A stretch of 41,424 nucleotides of DNA from Candidatus Aldehydirespirator catecholifindens (GTDB lineage Bacteria > Actinomycetota > Acidimicrobiia > Acidimicrobiales > Aldehydirespiratoraceae), in NCBI GenBank assembly GCA_028283245.1, contig JAPYNU010000081.1, positions 1-41,424 on the forward strand, given 5' to 3'. Position numbers and translations under genes: made by a program. The notes beneath the pieces were generated by a model. It searched no databases and was not told the origin of the DNA. It saw only the letters and a list, made by a program, of their open reading frames with translations. Of the stretch, positions 1 to 7,325 are shown piece by piece (the stretch's first letter is position 1; each line of letters starts with the position of its first letter).

Positions 1-2052
1 GTGGGGGATTGGCCTACATATTTGAAAGACCGCCTGCTGCCGTCGATGCATGCTTTCGAGTTGATGCTGGCTCCGTATACCGTCGCTCATCTCAAGGTCG
101 CGTTGGAACTTCACGCTGCAGGTGTCAGGGACGGCTCTATGCAGATCTTCCTTACCGACACACTGGAACATTCAGCCCCTCAGGGACAGTTAGCCACAGT
201 TGTTGATCCTGTAGCCATTGAAGGCCAAAGAGCCGCTGAACTGAAAGAGCACGAGCGCTTCACCGTCGTGATCGGCAATCCGCCTTATGACCGCGAACAA
301 CGCTCAATCGGTGACTCAGGCAAGCGTAAGGGCGGTGTTGTCCGCCACGGAGCGGCTGGGATTGATCCTCTGTTCAAGGATGTGGCCGACCCGATGAAGG
401 CCGCCGGTCTAGGCACGCACCTCAAAAACGCGTACAACGATTACGTCCATTTCTGGCGTTGGGCAGTCTGGCAGGCTACAGAATTGCCGCCGGGGCCGGG
501 AGTGGTTGCCTTCATTACTGCAGCCTCGTTTCTAGAAGGTGTCTCAATGGGTGGTGTTCGACATCTGCTGCGGGAGACTTTTGACGAGCTGTGGATCGTT
601 GATCTCGGAGGTGAGGGTCGCGGTGCACTCAAAGAGGAGAACATCTTCGACATCCAGACACCTGTAGCCATTGCTGTCGGTGTTCGAACAGGTCGAGACC
701 ACACCGGCTGTGAAGTCCGCTACCAGAGGATCAGTGGCACTCATGAAGAAAAGCTAGCCACTCTTCGCCAGATCAGTATCGCTGACGTAAGCAGCACAGT
801 GTCGGGCACTGGACTTGATCGGTTCACACCGTCAAGCGACAAGCCCTATTTCAACTGGCCCCAGATTAACGATCTATTCCCTTGGATCTACTCAGGTTGC
901 CAGGTCAAGCGAGTCTGGCCGATTGGTGAGAGCGAGGCTTTGTTGACGCGTCGCTGGCAAGTGATGCTCCGCGAGGTTCCACGCAGCAGGGGGAAGTTCT
1001 TGCGGGAAACTGCAAGTCACACGTCAAGCAGTACGCCAAAAGGTCTCTTGGATGATAGTAAGAAGCTTCAAGCCCTTCGTGCCCTTGACATTGGAGATTT
1101 GCCGGAATCGATCTTGAGATACGGCTATCGAAGCTTCGACCGACAATGGATAGTGGCCGACAGCCGCGTGATCGACGCACCGAAACGGCCATTTTGGGGC
1201 GCTTGTGGTGTGCGTCAGGTTTTCTTCACGACGTTGACATCCACCAAATTGGGCCAAGGCCCGTTCGTCACGGCCACTCCCTACGTGCCTGATCTTCATC
1301 ACTTCTCAGGGCGTGGTGCCAAGGATGTTATGCCGCTTTACCGGGACTCAAGTGGCGAGGTGCCAAACGTCTCGGACGGCTTGCTCGCCTCTCTCAGCAG
1401 GAGGCTTGCAATCGAGGTCAGTGCCGAAGACCTGCTCGCCTACGTCTACGCCTTAGGTGGAACGGAGGCTTTCAGCGACCGGTTCAGTGAGGAGCTAGCC
1501 GAGGCAGCCGGTCCGGTTCATATTCCGATCACCGCCGACACTGGCCTGTTCCGCCAAGCGGTCGCTCTAGGCCGTGACCTGTTGTGGTGGCACATTTGGG
1601 GCGAGCGCTTTAAGCCCGAAAGCCAGTCCCGGCTCCCAGCAGGTCAAGCCAAGGAGATCTGCTCTGTTGAGGGCATGCCCGAGACCTTTGACTACGACCC
1701 CGAGACCCAGACCCTCACAGTCGGAACAGGCAAATTCGCTCCAGTCAGTGAGGAAGCCTGGCACTTCGAGGTTTCGGGCCTACGGTGCTTGCGCTCTTGG
1801 CTGGGTTACCGCATGAAGAACCGCAAAGGCAAAAAATCCAGCCCTCTCGACGACATCCGCCCCACCCGCTGGACTCAGACCCCCGAATTGCTGCTTGTAC
1901 TGTCAATCATTGAGCACACCATTAAGGTCACCCCTAAGGCTGCCACCCTTTTGGCGCAGATAGTCGAAAGTCCTCTGATCTCTGCCACTGATCTGCCAGC
2001 ACCAACAGAAGCCAATCGCAAGCCCCCAAAACCGAGCAATCTCAAACTTTGA
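1..2052 (+). CDS. Type ISP restriction-modification enzyme, C-terminal part (5' end outside window)
   Basis: The visible 683 codons are the back half of a single-chain restriction-modification enzyme. Type ISP enzymes (LlaBIII-like) carry nuclease, helicase, N6-adenine methyltransferase and target-recognition domains in one polypeptide of roughly 1500 residues, so the nuclease and helicase should lie to the left of the window. What is seen: the catalytic methyltransferase motif NPPYD at residues 93-97, preceded by a VVIG strand; the stretch ENIFDIQTPVAI around residue 210-220, typical of the family; and a C-terminal target-recognition region ending in a basic, proline-rich tail. The GTG at base 1 is merely the first codon in frame, not a start. 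A Phd-type antitoxin begins 18 nt after the stop. Confident in family; whether the full protein is intact cannot be judged here. Confidence 0.85.
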   Translation: MGDWPTYLKDRLLPSMHAFELMLAPYTVAHLKVALELHAAGVRDGSMQIFLTDTLEHSAPQGQLATVVDPVAIEGQRAAELKEHERFTVVIGNPPYDREQRSIGDSGKRKGGVVRHGAAGIDPLFKDVADPMKAAGLGTHLKNAYNDYVHFWRWAVWQATELPPGPGVVAFITAASFLEGVSMGGVRHLLRETFDELWIVDLGGEGRGALKEENIFDIQTPVAIAVGVRTGRDHTGCEVRYQRISGTHEEKLATLRQISIADVSSTVSGTGLDRFTPSSDKPYFNWPQINDLFPWIYSGCQVKRVWPIGESEALLTRRWQVMLREVPRSRGKFLRETASHTSSSTPKGLLDDSKKLQALRALDIGDLPESILRYGYRSFDRQWIVADSRVIDAPKRPFWGACGVRQVFFTTLTSTKLGQGPFVTATPYVPDLHHFSGRGAKDVMPLYRDSSGEVPNVSDGLLASLSRRLAIEVSAEDLLAYVYALGGTEAFSDRFSEELAEAAGPVHIPITADTGLFRQAVALGRDLLWWHIWGERFKPESQSRLPAGQAKEICSVEGMPETFDYDPETQTLTVGTGKFAPVSEEAWHFEVSGLRCLRSWLGYRMKNRKGKKSSPLDDIRPTRWTQTPELLLVLSIIEHTIKVTPKAATLLAQIVESPLISATDLPAPTEANRKPPKPSNLKL

Positions 2053-2070
2053 GAAGGTTACGCTTAGGAG

Positions 2071-2334
2071 GTGAATGTCGCAGTGACCGACTTGCACGCC
2101 GACTTGAGCCACTGGCTTGACAGAGCACGTAAGGGTGATGAGGTGATCGTCACCGAGCGCGGTGTTCCAGTTGCTCGAATTGTCGGTGTCGATTCTGCTT
2201 CCACCATTGAGGCACTCACTGAGTCTGGGGTGCTTTCTCGTCCCGTAAGCCAAGATCGCCCTCAAGCGAGCGGCTATACGCGGCCCCAGCCGCGACGGCC
2301 AGTCTCAGAAATAATCACCGAGCATCGACACTGA
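2071..2334 (+). CDS. Phd/YefM-family antitoxin, apparently orphaned
   Basis: An 87-residue protein of the Phd/YefM antitoxin family, which folds into a DNA-binding dimer and neutralises a toxin with its C-terminal tail. The N-terminal core shows the usual pattern: ADLSHWLDRARKGDEVIV, then TERGVPVARIVGV. The C-terminal tail (about residues 50-87) is basic and proline-rich, as in VapC-neutralising tails. The GTG at 2071 keeps the conserved VAVTDL strand. A strong AGGAGG at 2066-2071 would instead suit GTG 2083, but that start would cut the strand, so 2071 is preferred with some doubt. The gene follows the type ISP gene closely. The toxin expected next is reduced to a stub (2338-2370), so this antitoxin has no functional partner beside it. 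Confidence 0.75.
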   Translation: MNVAVTDLHADLSHWLDRARKGDEVIVTERGVPVARIVGVDSASTIEALTESGVLSRPVSQDRPQASGYTRPQPRRPVSEIITEHRH

Positions 2335-2337
2335 TCA

Positions 2338-2370
2338 GTGACCTTCGTCTACTTCTATGCCAGCGCCTGA
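2338..2370 (+). pseudogene. N-terminal stub of a VapC (PIN) toxin
   Basis: Three bases after the antitoxin stop, a GTG opens a 10-codon frame reading MTFVYFYASA and then TGA. This closely resembles the first strand of PIN toxins, usually of the form VYFDxSALVKL, in which the Asp is a catalytic metal ligand. Here that Asp codon reads Tyr (TAT), and a stop stands where Leu/Val would follow. Nothing downstream to 2484 resembles the rest of a PIN domain, so the body of the toxin seems deleted. Assignment rests on position and a very short match, so it is an inference. Confidence 0.5.
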
Positions 2371-2484
2371 CTATTCGCGCGGTCTACCCGGTGGTGGCGG
2401 TGTAGGATCGCCGTTGATACGACGAGCCCGTGGCTGAGGGTCTACCGATAGCACCGCCAGCCCTGCCGTGATGTTGGTTGGTCA

Positions 2485-3036
2485 TTAATTGAAGTAGTCG
2501 GGGCTTCTAGAACGACGATGCACAGGTCGAAATGAGCGTCCGGCGGCTTCGATGTCGTTAGCGATGCCGCAAGCTTCTACTGATGTGAGAACTCCGTCGG
2601 CGACAGCGGTTTGCAAGATGTGGATGGAATCAATCACACGGCCTACGCCTAAAGACGATCGACGCCGCGCAAACTCGTAGGCAGCATTATCGTCGGTTGC
2701 GAACCGTCCGTGGCGCTGTTCTGCGAAGAAAATGCCCTCAGCTTCACCGAGGTGCTTTGTCGGGGGTCGTTTTCCACCGTTCAGTCCCACCTGCAGGCGG
2801 TATACATCCAATAGTTCGGTTTCGGTGGTTACAACTGCTGGCGTGCCTAACCAGCTCGCGCGAAGAATGTCGGTGCAGTGCGTTTCGCCTGCGGCATGGG
2901 CAGCTTCGATTTCAGAGCGGATTCCTTCGGTCCATCGGGGCTCTGGGAGATGGCCGTGGCAGATCTGAAGAACATCCAAGCGTCTCACAGCTGCGAAGTG
3001 GCGAAGTGTGACAGTGTCATGGATAACTATGTCCAT
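2485..3036 (-). CDS. PIN-domain protein, probable toxin partner of the XRE-ImmA gene
   Basis: A 183-residue protein with PIN-type nuclease features: an N-terminal strand with Asp (VIHDTVTL, residues 4-11), a central LGEAEGI carrying a conserved acid, and ATDDNAAYEFA with paired Asp, followed by a helical C-terminus. These acids would form the Mg-binding RNase site. The gene lies 99 nt downstream of, and on the same strand as, an XRE-ImmA/IrrE gene. Pairing of a PIN-like protein with such a regulator-protease is a known toxin-antitoxin-like arrangement, but the toxin role here is inferred. A near-consensus -10 box (TATTAT) ends 6 nt before the ATG, so the gene probably has its own promoter and a leaderless transcript, which also supports this start. 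Confidence 0.65.
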   Translation of the reverse strand: MDIVIHDTVTLRHFAAVRRLDVLQICHGHLPEPRWTEGIRSEIEAAHAAGETHCTDILRASWLGTPAVVTTETELLDVYRLQVGLNGGKRPPTKHLGEAEGIFFAEQRHGRFATDDNAAYEFARRRSSLGVGRVIDSIHILQTAVADGVLTSVEACGIANDIEAAGRSFRPVHRRSRSPDYFN

Positions 3037-3048
3037 GCGCCGATAATA
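3037..3048 (-). promoter_or_regulatory. Probable -10 box for a leaderless PIN transcript
   Basis: Read on the minus strand, TATTAT (3048 to 3043) is followed by six bases (CGGCGC) and then the ATG at 3036. A start point about 7 nt after the -10 box would fall on the A of ATG. No convincing -35 box is visible, and there is no Shine-Dalgarno sequence, which fits a leaderless message. Confidence 0.5.
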
Positions 3049-3135
3049 CGAGTCGATATCTGTCGGATGCCTACGCTGAAGGCATTGTTACTGACAAATT
3101 TGATGAGACGCTCTGATAAGGCGAGTTGGTGTAGA

Positions 3136-4353
3136 TCAGAATGCTACAGGGTCTTCGTTGAAACTCTGGAGCAGATCGGTTGGAGCGTCGGGTACCGAGA
3201 AGTCGCCGTTGATGGCCTTGGCCGCATCACTCCCAACGATGTTGAGATTCTCAATTGGGTTGAGGTTCTCAATTAGTTTGTCAACGTCAACGTCAAGCAA
3301 GCGCGCAAGCGGGCTCACCCCGACAGTTCCGTCTAGTGCTCCATGAAGGCATCTCCAAGCTAACAAGGTGGGTGGCCGTCTCTGAGGCCTTGCTCCACTA
3401 ACCGCTAGGAGATCACGAGCGACCTCCTCATTACTGAGGTGCTTGATCAGGCCAGTCCATCCAGCCGCTTCTAGCTGATCACGACGTTCGGTGTTGATGA
3501 TCCTTAGGTTGTGGAGGCGACTGCTCAGAGTCTCGTAGCTAACGCCAAAGTTCTCCAGCATTTGTGCCAGGCTCTCTGCGCTACGACCGTATTCGTCAAT
3601 GATTTTCTCAACCTCGGACTCGGGCACAAGCAGTGCAGCCGCAAACGCGCTCGCTAGGTGCTCATTATCGGATTGGGCTGGTAAGTCCGTATTGGTGTGG
3701 ATCGTCGTCTGGTTGCTGTTGAGCACATGCCCCAGCTCGTGAGCCAGCGTCAACAGGGCACTAGTTTTAGGTTGGTCGGCGTTCACAAGAATGAACGAGA
3801 AATCCGCATCAGTGATTGAGAGACCTAATGGCGCGTTCTCGCCCATGCTCTCAACCATTACGTCCACGCGAAGCTTAGACTCAATAGCAGCGGCCAGTTC
3901 AGCGAGACGAGCTTCACCGCTGGATGCCAACCTCAGACGCTTCCGAGACCATTTGGCTAGCGCATCGGCATGTTGCAGCCATGTCGAATCCTGCTGCTGG
4001 GGCGGTGTGTCGGTGCGTAAAGGAGTGGGATGTCCGCCCTCGTCAAGGACTTGATGCAACTCTGCGATGGCTGTAAGCCGCAACAGTGAATCTTTGTTAG
4101 AGAACTCGTTGCCGTTGGTGCGATGAGCCGCCCCGAGGCGACCCATCAGCGAGTCGGGTTCGAGAATCGCTAGTTGTGACACACCCAAGAAGTCCGCAAT
4201 GGTTCCTAGTTCGTCGGCTTTGACACTCCGCCGACCATGCTCAAGATTGGACACAGCACTGGCATCCAATCCCAACACGTCGGCAAGGTCAGCGGCTTTG
4301 AGTCCCGCAGCTTTTCTTAGTCGTCGGATTTGGTGGCCGATGCACATTCCCAC
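3136..4353 (-). CDS. XRE regulator fused to ImmA/IrrE metallopeptidase
   Basis: A 405-residue protein with an N-terminal XRE-type helix-turn-helix (about residues 6-60, including LGLDASAVSNLEHGRRSV) and a central zinc peptidase domain of the ImmA/IrrE (COG2856) family. The HExxH site is in LAHELGHVLN, and the downstream EHLASAFAAALLVPESEV helix supplies the usual third ligand. Family members such as ImmA or DdrO-cleaving IrrE act by cutting a repressor; fused versions are linked to toxin-antitoxin loci and mobile elements. The C-terminal part beyond about residue 290 is unassigned and contains a duplicated IENLN motif. A perfect palindrome (4374-4390) just upstream suggests autorepression. 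The PIN gene lies downstream. ATG 4353 is chosen because a TATGGT -10 box ends exactly 6 nt before it. Confidence 0.85.
   Translation of the reverse strand: MGMCIGHQIRRLRKAAGLKAADLADVLGLDASAVSNLEHGRRSVKADELGTIADFLGVSQLAILEPDSLMGRLGAAHRTNGNEFSNKDSLLRLTAIAELHQVLDEGGHPTPLRTDTPPQQQDSTWLQHADALAKWSRKRLRLASSGEARLAELAAAIESKLRVDVMVESMGENAPLGLSITDADFSFILVNADQPKTSALLTLAHELGHVLNSNQTTIHTNTDLPAQSDNEHLASAFAAALLVPESEVEKIIDEYGRSAESLAQMLENFGVSYETLSSRLHNLRIINTERRDQLEAAGWTGLIKHLSNEEVARDLLAVSGARPQRRPPTLLAWRCLHGALDGTVGVSPLARLLDVDVDKLIENLNPIENLNIVGSDAAKAINGDFSVPDAPTDLLQSFNEDPVAF
3241..3276. repeat. 18-bp tandem duplication inside the XRE-ImmA gene
   Basis: Two adjacent 18-bp units, GTTGAGATTCTCAATTGG (3241-3258) and GTTGAGGTTCTCAATTAG (3259-3276), differ at two positions. 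On the coding (minus) strand they give the repeated motif IENLN near the C-terminus. The duplication keeps the reading frame. Confidence 0.8.
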
Positions 4354-4359
4354 AACTCA

Positions 4360-4390
4360 ACCATAGGCACAATCTTGCGAAAATCGCAAG
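4360..4390 (-). promoter_or_regulatory. Promoter and XRE operator of the XRE-ImmA gene
   Basis: A perfect inverted repeat CTTGCGA-AAA-TCGCAAG spans 4374-4390. On the minus strand it contains TTGCGA (4389-4384), a plausible -35 box, 18 nt before TATGGT (4365-4360), a plausible -10 box. The -10 is six bases from the ATG at 4353, so the transcript is probably leaderless. Binding at the palindrome would cover the -35 box, fitting autorepression by the XRE domain. Confidence 0.6.
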
Positions 4391-4479
4391 CCCTTTCTGG
4401 TGCAAGTGGTTTAGCGGTTCTTGCTCTTGACTGTTGCCGAGCGCTCACCCACGGCAGAAGCTAAGCCGTAAAGGCTTCA

Positions 4480-4722
4480 TTATCGGTAAGAATCTTTGCG
4501 TGGCTTGATGGCTATGACGATGGTCTTGTCGTCGGCGGACGTATAGATGATGCGGTGTGATCGTCCTAGACGAGCAGAGCGTTTGCCCTCCAGTTTGCCG
4601 CGAAGTCGCTTTCCAAAAGCAGGTTCTTTGTTGAGTCTGCCGATGATTTCTTTAGCTCTGCTTCGCAATGGCTCCAGAAGACGCTGGAGGTCTTTGTGGG
4701 CAGATCGGGTTAGCTGTGTCAC
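4480..4722 (-). CDS. RelE/ParE-family toxin
   Basis: An 80-residue toxin of the RelE/ParE superfamily, which either cleaves mRNA on the ribosome or poisons gyrase. The sequence shows the usual layout: two N-terminal helices (SAHKDLQRLLEPLRSRAKEI), a short basic segment, then beta strands RSARLGRSHRIIYTS and KTIVIAIKPRKDSYR with the conserved RIIY and a C-terminal basic/aromatic end. GTG 4722 is chosen as start because it lies 4 nt after the antitoxin stop and gives the family's usual length; a longer frame from 4785 would overlap the antitoxin by about 60 nt. It forms an operon with the upstream antitoxin. RelE versus ParE activity cannot be told from sequence alone. Confidence 0.8.
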   Translation of the reverse strand: MTQLTRSAHKDLQRLLEPLRSRAKEIIGRLNKEPAFGKRLRGKLEGKRSARLGRSHRIIYTSADDKTIVIAIKPRKDSYR

Positions 4723-4726
4723 TAGG

Positions 4727-4999
4727 TCAGATGTCGTTGAGATCAACGAGTTCGTTTGCAGCGATTTCGGCTTCGCCCTTCTCAATAGCTTCCATGGTCT
4801 CTGGGTCAGAAAGAATGCTCAGGGTCTCTAGCAGGGCTTCCAGCTCGTCATGGGGCACAATGGCTACGACCGGTCTGCCGTGTTTGGTCACTACGAACTC
4901 TGCACCAGTGCGATCTATTTCATCAATGATCTCGCTTAGGTCGCGCCGCACATCGGTCAGCGGGGCAGTAGTTGCAGTGGTTAGGCTTTGTGAGTTCAT
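4727..4999 (-). CDS. Phd/YefM (RelB-like) antitoxin
   Basis: A 90-residue antitoxin that pairs with the RelE/ParE toxin directly downstream. The Phd/YefM core is clear: TDVRRDLSEIIDEI, then EFVVTKHGRPVVAIVPHDE, followed by an acidic C-terminal helix (LLETLSILSDPETMEAIEKG) that would wrap the toxin. ATG 4999 is preferred over a frame opening at 5134, because the longer form would overlap the neighbouring divergent gene. Also, a TACATT -10 box lies exactly 6 nt before 4999. Antitoxins of this type usually repress their own promoter, but no convincing palindrome is evident here beyond a TGTACA core at 5008-5013. Confidence 0.82.
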   Translation of the reverse strand: MNSQSLTTATTAPLTDVRRDLSEIIDEIDRTGAEFVVTKHGRPVVAIVPHDELEALLETLSILSDPETMEAIEKGEAEIAANELVDLNDI

Positions 5000-5011
5000 A
5001 GCCGTAATGTA
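5000..5011 (-). promoter_or_regulatory. Probable -10 box for a leaderless antitoxin-toxin transcript
   Basis: On the minus strand TACATT (5011 to 5006) is followed by six bases (ACGGCT) and ATG 4999. Spacing matches that seen before the PIN, XRE-ImmA and vapB genes in this window. No Shine-Dalgarno sequence is present. Confidence 0.45.
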
Positions 5012-5059
5012 CAGATTTCTGAGCTTAACGCAAATAAGGCAATCGCATGGGGGCACGCA

Positions 5060-5629
5060 ATGAATAGCGACGATAGCTGGGCATCGGGCAACATATCGGG
5101 TGACATCATTGAACCCACTGATATGCAATGGCACTCTGAGTTCGCCGCTCGGCCTGAGAACACGAGTGGTATCGGGGTGCTGTTGTTGGACTACGGAGGG
5201 GTTTGCACCCCAAGCCCTGAGGAATTCGTTGCTGCGCTAGGCCAGGATCAGAACTTCTCACCAGTCGCGATACACGACATCACGCGCCCAGAGTGCCACT
5301 CGGTTGTGACCCAGGCAAGAACTGCTGGGATCTGCGTCGCGATCCTCAGCAACGAGATCAACCCAAAGTGGGCAGACTCGGTGGAACTTTTGGCCTCAGT
5401 TGATCACATCATTGCCTGCTCGGACAACGGTGTGCTAAAGCCAGATCGCCGGGCTTACCAACGAGCGCTCATGTTGACCGACAGCTCAGCCGAGCAGGTT
5501 CTCTTCGTGGATGATGAGCCTGACAATGTGGCCGGGGCCCGTGCTGTAGGCATGGAAGCGCTGCTGTTTGATACAGATCGCGCCGCGGACTGCTGGGCCG
5601 AGATAGCGCAGCGACTCGAATTGCCCTGA
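5060..5629 (+). CDS. HAD-superfamily hydrolase, short form without cap domain
   Basis: A 189-residue HAD hydrolase, probably a phosphatase. Motif I is LLLDYGGVC with nucleophile D44; motif II is VAILSNE (Ser); motif III is VLKPD (Lys); motif IV is VLFVDDEPDNVAGA (paired Asp). Motifs I and II are separated by only about 55 residues, too few for the helical C1 cap present in its paralogue at 6546-7205, so this looks like a capless derivative. The two proteins share several segments (VDHIIxCS, LKPDxRAYxRA, VLFVDD). About 35 N-terminal residues before motif I are of unknown use. A G-rich stretch (5048-5052) precedes the ATG. The gene is convergent with the hydratase operon and may serve an aryl or sugar phosphate; the substrate is unknown. 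Confidence 0.75.
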   Translation: MNSDDSWASGNISGDIIEPTDMQWHSEFAARPENTSGIGVLLLDYGGVCTPSPEEFVAALGQDQNFSPVAIHDITRPECHSVVTQARTAGICVAILSNEINPKWADSVELLASVDHIIACSDNGVLKPDRRAYQRALMLTDSSAEQVLFVDDEPDNVAGARAVGMEALLFDTDRAADCWAEIAQRLELP

Positions 5630-5633
5630 AAGC

Positions 5634-5657
5634 GTTGGCTGGCACTGATACGCCAAC
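5634..5657. terminator. Weak hairpin between convergent genes
   Basis: GTTGGC (5634-5639) and GCCAAC (5652-5657) can pair around a 12-nt loop, between the convergent HAD gene (stop 5629) and hydratase gene (stop 5664). There is no U-tract, so it may or may not terminate transcription. Confidence 0.3.
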
Positions 5658-5663
5658 CCGTTG

Positions 5664-6461
5664 TCAGGATGCGCGCAGTCGAACCTCACCCAATTGGAGA
5701 GATCGGACCGTGTAGAGGCTCCCGGCAACGACATCGAAAGGCGCGGTCAACCCACCCGTGAACACACATTGGCCGCTTTCGATGTGTTCACCCTCGTCAG
5801 CGAGTGACCGAGCGAGCCAAGCCACCGCCTCCGCTGGTGAACCCATTGCTGCGCTCCCAGTTCCGTGTCGCGTAACAGTTCCGTCAGAATATTCAAGGGA
5901 CGCTTCGGTCAGATCCCGCTCGGAGGCGAGGTCTTCGATAGTTGCATTGCCGATGATTACTCGGCTCGCGGAGGAGTTGTCTGCGGTGTTGTCGAGCCAA
6001 GTGAAGTCATACGACACAAACCGCGGGTCCACCACCTCAATGCCCAGCGCCCAGCCAGAGGCCAGTGAGACCACGTCTTGAGCGGTAACAGAGGGACCCT
6101 GAATCGGTTCGGCTGCGACGAAGATGACCTCGGGTTCGGCCTTCGGGTGGCGGAGTCGGCTCACGTCAAGGTTCTCGTCGATCACCTGGGACTGCCAGAG
6201 AGTTCCCCAGTTAGGGCGAGCGATGTTGAGTGCTTCTCGCATCGCCTTAGATGTCCACCCGAGTTTGTAGCCGATCATGGTGTCACCGTCAGCAAGGCGC
6301 AAGGCATCTCTCCGTCGGGCTATCGCTCTAGAGTCCGCCCATGTCAAGGTGTTGATCTTCTTTGATGGAAGTTCACACCAACCGCGCTCAAGTTCGGCCT
6401 GGCGCAGTTCGTGGGCGATCATGTCAACCGTGGCAGAGTTGATCGTGGTGGCTGCTGTCAT
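5664..6461 (-). CDS. 2-oxo-alkenoate hydratase / 4-oxalocrotonate decarboxylase family protein
   Basis: A 265-residue member of the fumarylacetoacetase-like fold family that includes DmpE/MhpD hydratases and DmpH/XylI decarboxylases. Typical segments are YKLGWTSKAMREAL, a metal-site PKAEPEVIFV (ExE), IEVVDPRF, and NTADNSSASRVIIG. It is a third, more divergent copy beside the DmpH- and DmpE-like genes of the nearby operon, so its substrate may be a ring-cleavage product with a different side chain. Four in-frame ATGs occur within the first 17 codons of the longer frame from 6509. ATG 6461 is preferred because GAGGAG stands the right distance before it and gives the family length. It follows the HAD gene by 84 nt on the same strand, likely one operon. 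Confidence 0.8.
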   Translation of the reverse strand: MTAATTINSATVDMIAHELRQAELERGWCELPSKKINTLTWADSRAIARRRDALRLADGDTMIGYKLGWTSKAMREALNIARPNWGTLWQSQVIDENLDVSRLRHPKAEPEVIFVAAEPIQGPSVTAQDVVSLASGWALGIEVVDPRFVSYDFTWLDNTADNSSASRVIIGNATIEDLASERDLTEASLEYSDGTVTRHGTGSAAMGSPAEAVAWLARSLADEGEHIESGQCVFTGGLTAPFDVVAGSLYTVRSLQLGEVRLRAS

Positions 6462-6545
6462 GGGCTGCTCCTCTGTCATGGGTGTCATGGGCTGCGTCGC
6501 CGTGAACACCGACGGACGGCTTTAGCGATTGTGGTGCCGGACGGT

Positions 6546-7205
6546 TCATTTGAGTTCGAGTGTGCTGGCGATGTCGTACCAAGACTGAGTTGCATTGGCT
6601 ATGTCGAACCACCTGCCGTCGAGTCCAGCATCAATAGCGCCCTCAACGTTACGCGGCTGATCGTCGACGAACAGCACTCGTTCGGGCGGCGCCGAGACAG
6701 TCGTGATAGCCCGTTCGTAGGCCCGCGGATCAGGCTTGAGAATGTTCGTCTCGGAGCAGTCAATGATGTGGTCGACTCCTTGAAGAAACTTGATGCTGCG
6801 CTCCCACTGCGGTCCATGGAAGGCACGCAGGTCGTTCGACAGGATCGAGACCCCCAAGCCTGCCGCGCGGGCTCTGTCCGCCACGGCTGCTGCCTCTGGG
6901 CGAACAAGTTCAGAGCGTGCTGGCTCGTACATCAGCCGCATGTAGGCAGTTAACGACAGTTCGATGCCCGCTAATTTCCCGACCTCAGCGGCGCGTTCGG
7001 CCCAGTACTCGCGTTCGGTCATGCCCTTGCCCGCAACCATTGCCTGCCAGGCTGGATCGGTACGGGGATCAAGAGGCCCCATCCATTTCAGGGTTCCAGG
7101 TGGGAGTCTGAGCCGCTTCTCGGTGACATGGTGCAACTCCACCGGATTTAGGAGACACACGCCACCAAAGTCAAGGAGGAGAACGTCGTAGCTTTGCTGC
7201 TTCAT
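6546..7205 (-). CDS. HAD-superfamily hydrolase with C1 cap
   Basis: A 219-residue HAD hydrolase. Motif I is LLLDFGGVC with nucleophile D12, motif II VSILSND, motif III ILKPD, motif IV VLFVDDQPRNVEGA. The stretch between motifs I and II (about residues 20-95, rich in helix-forming residues) is the expected C1 cap. The Gly after D-x in motif I (DFG) occurs in several phosphatase and dehalogenase-like subfamilies, so chemistry is open. It is transcribed toward the hydratase gene and is paralogous to the capless HAD at 5060-5629. A TCCCG-N5-CGGGA palindrome lies about 100 nt upstream, matching one in the iclR promoter; this suggests co-regulation with the aromatic operon. Confidence 0.78.
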   Translation of the reverse strand: MKQQSYDVLLLDFGGVCLLNPVELHHVTEKRLRLPPGTLKWMGPLDPRTDPAWQAMVAGKGMTEREYWAERAAEVGKLAGIELSLTAYMRLMYEPARSELVRPEAAAVADRARAAGLGVSILSNDLRAFHGPQWERSIKFLQGVDHIIDCSETNILKPDPRAYERAITTVSAPPERVLFVDDQPRNVEGAIDAGLDGRWFDIANATQSWYDIASTLELK

Positions 7206-7302
7206 TGGTGTGTTGTGCTTGCTTGCGCTTCTTGCATCTCAGGCGTGATAGACAACCATCGCAGTGACGCTACCGCCGATTCGCGCAGTGATGTCACACT
7301 TC

Positions 7303-7319
7303 GTCCCGCATTACGGGAC
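7303..7319. promoter_or_regulatory. Putative IclR operator 2
   Basis: A perfect inverted repeat GTCCCG-CATTA-CGGGAC. Its core TCCCG-N5-CGGGA is the same as the palindrome at 8112-8126. It sits between the iclR stop (7326) and the HAD gene start (7205), so it would control the HAD-hydratase operon. Regulator assignment is inferred from proximity. Confidence 0.55.
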
Positions 7320-7325
7320 ATAACA

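Noticed and set aside
5000..5134. Longer form of the RelB-like antitoxin
   Set aside because: The extra 45 residues have no antitoxin features and overlap the divergent HAD gene; a -10 box lies 6 nt before the shorter start.
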